From the NCBI GenBank assembly GCA_900544845.1, contig UQWV01000007.1:1-48436 (forward strand): DNA of 48,436 nt. Reading direction: 5' to 3'. Below, in pieces: positions 48,318 to 48,436 of the stretch; position 1 is the first letter of the stretch; each line of letters starts with the position of its first letter. The position numbers and the translations under genes were made by a program. The stretch is from an uncultured Collinsella sp. (GTDB lineage Bacteria; Actinomycetota; Coriobacteriia; Coriobacteriales; Coriobacteriaceae). The notes beneath the pieces are model-generated. The model did not search any database. It was not told the DNA's origin and saw nothing but the letters and a program-made list of their open reading frames with translations.

Positions 48318-48436
48318 GGGATAACTTAGCGATGCCTCCCGTGTGGCTCCGGAGGGGCGGGGCGTAAGGTTTCCTGCTCGGGCAGTCCTGCTCGCACGGA
48401 GGCCACATTAAGTGGCCTTCGGCTCGTGCGGAACTC
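48318..48436. other. Unassigned window end with direct repeat and hairpin
   Basis: TCCTGCTCG occurs twice (48372-48380, 48386-48394), followed by a perfect AGGCCAC-ATTAA-GTGGCCT hairpin (48400-48418). No coding frame is supported. It may be the 3' part of a structured element or of an upstream operon that continues beyond the window. Confidence 0.35.

Overview
The window looks like a chromosomal piece of a Coriobacteriia actinobacterium, most likely Collinsella or a close relative. The reasons are the moderately high GC, the gene families and gene orders present (disA-ispD-ispF-cysS-rlmB-yacP, murI-rph-rdgB-dtd, veg-ispE), a class II lysyl-tRNA synthetase with an added C-terminal tRNA-binding domain, a MurE without the diaminopimelate signature, and a very large fused acyl-CoA dehydratase activase. 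Genus is an inference from gene content; no 16S rRNA gene is present. Nearly all genes are on the minus strand. The exceptions are two HipA-family kinase loci, hipB, mntP and tRNA-Val.

Layout. 1-1870: tRNA-Thr, then a HipA-like kinase fused to an N-terminal DNA-binding domain, preceded by a long inverted repeat that straddles its promoter. 1890-7430: core operon disA-ispD-ispF-cysS-rlmB-yacP (c-di-AMP, isoprenoid precursors, translation, RNA modification and decay). 7580-10320: mntP under a yybP-ykoY manganese riboswitch, then a hipBA toxin-antitoxin pair with three operator-like repeats. 10370-20070: pepD, clpC, then a tetR-type gene overlapping a 1479-residue dehydratase activase, with a perfect TetR-like palindrome in front. 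20270-25670: a DUF2798 membrane protein, a ThrE-type exporter, a dense block of inverted repeats, lysS, greA. 25770-35150: tatA, tRNA-Pro, veg-ispE, dtd, rdgB, rph, murI, a HAD phosphatase, murE, asnB. 35330-36090: tRNA-Val followed by 185-bp tandem repeats of its 3' end and a MITE-like element. 36200-41210: arginine operon argC-argJ-argB-argD with two ARG-box-like sites. 41340-45790: FMN riboswitch, ribU, fused ecfA, ecfT and two FMN-binding split-barrel proteins. 45960-48320: a 145-bp nested palindrome, groL and groS.

How the genes work together. The ribU-ecf module imports riboflavin under FMN control, and the two flavin-type split-barrel genes follow on the same strand. MurI and MurE feed peptidoglycan synthesis. 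RNase PH, RdgB and Dtd form a house-cleaning group. The two HipA loci share one regulatory design: an extended -10 element lies between inverted operator arms, each arm itself a dyad with a 6-nt centre. The least explained parts are the repeat structures at 3568-3669, 21039-21140, 22828-23152, 28819-28851, 35390-36083 and 45967-46111.
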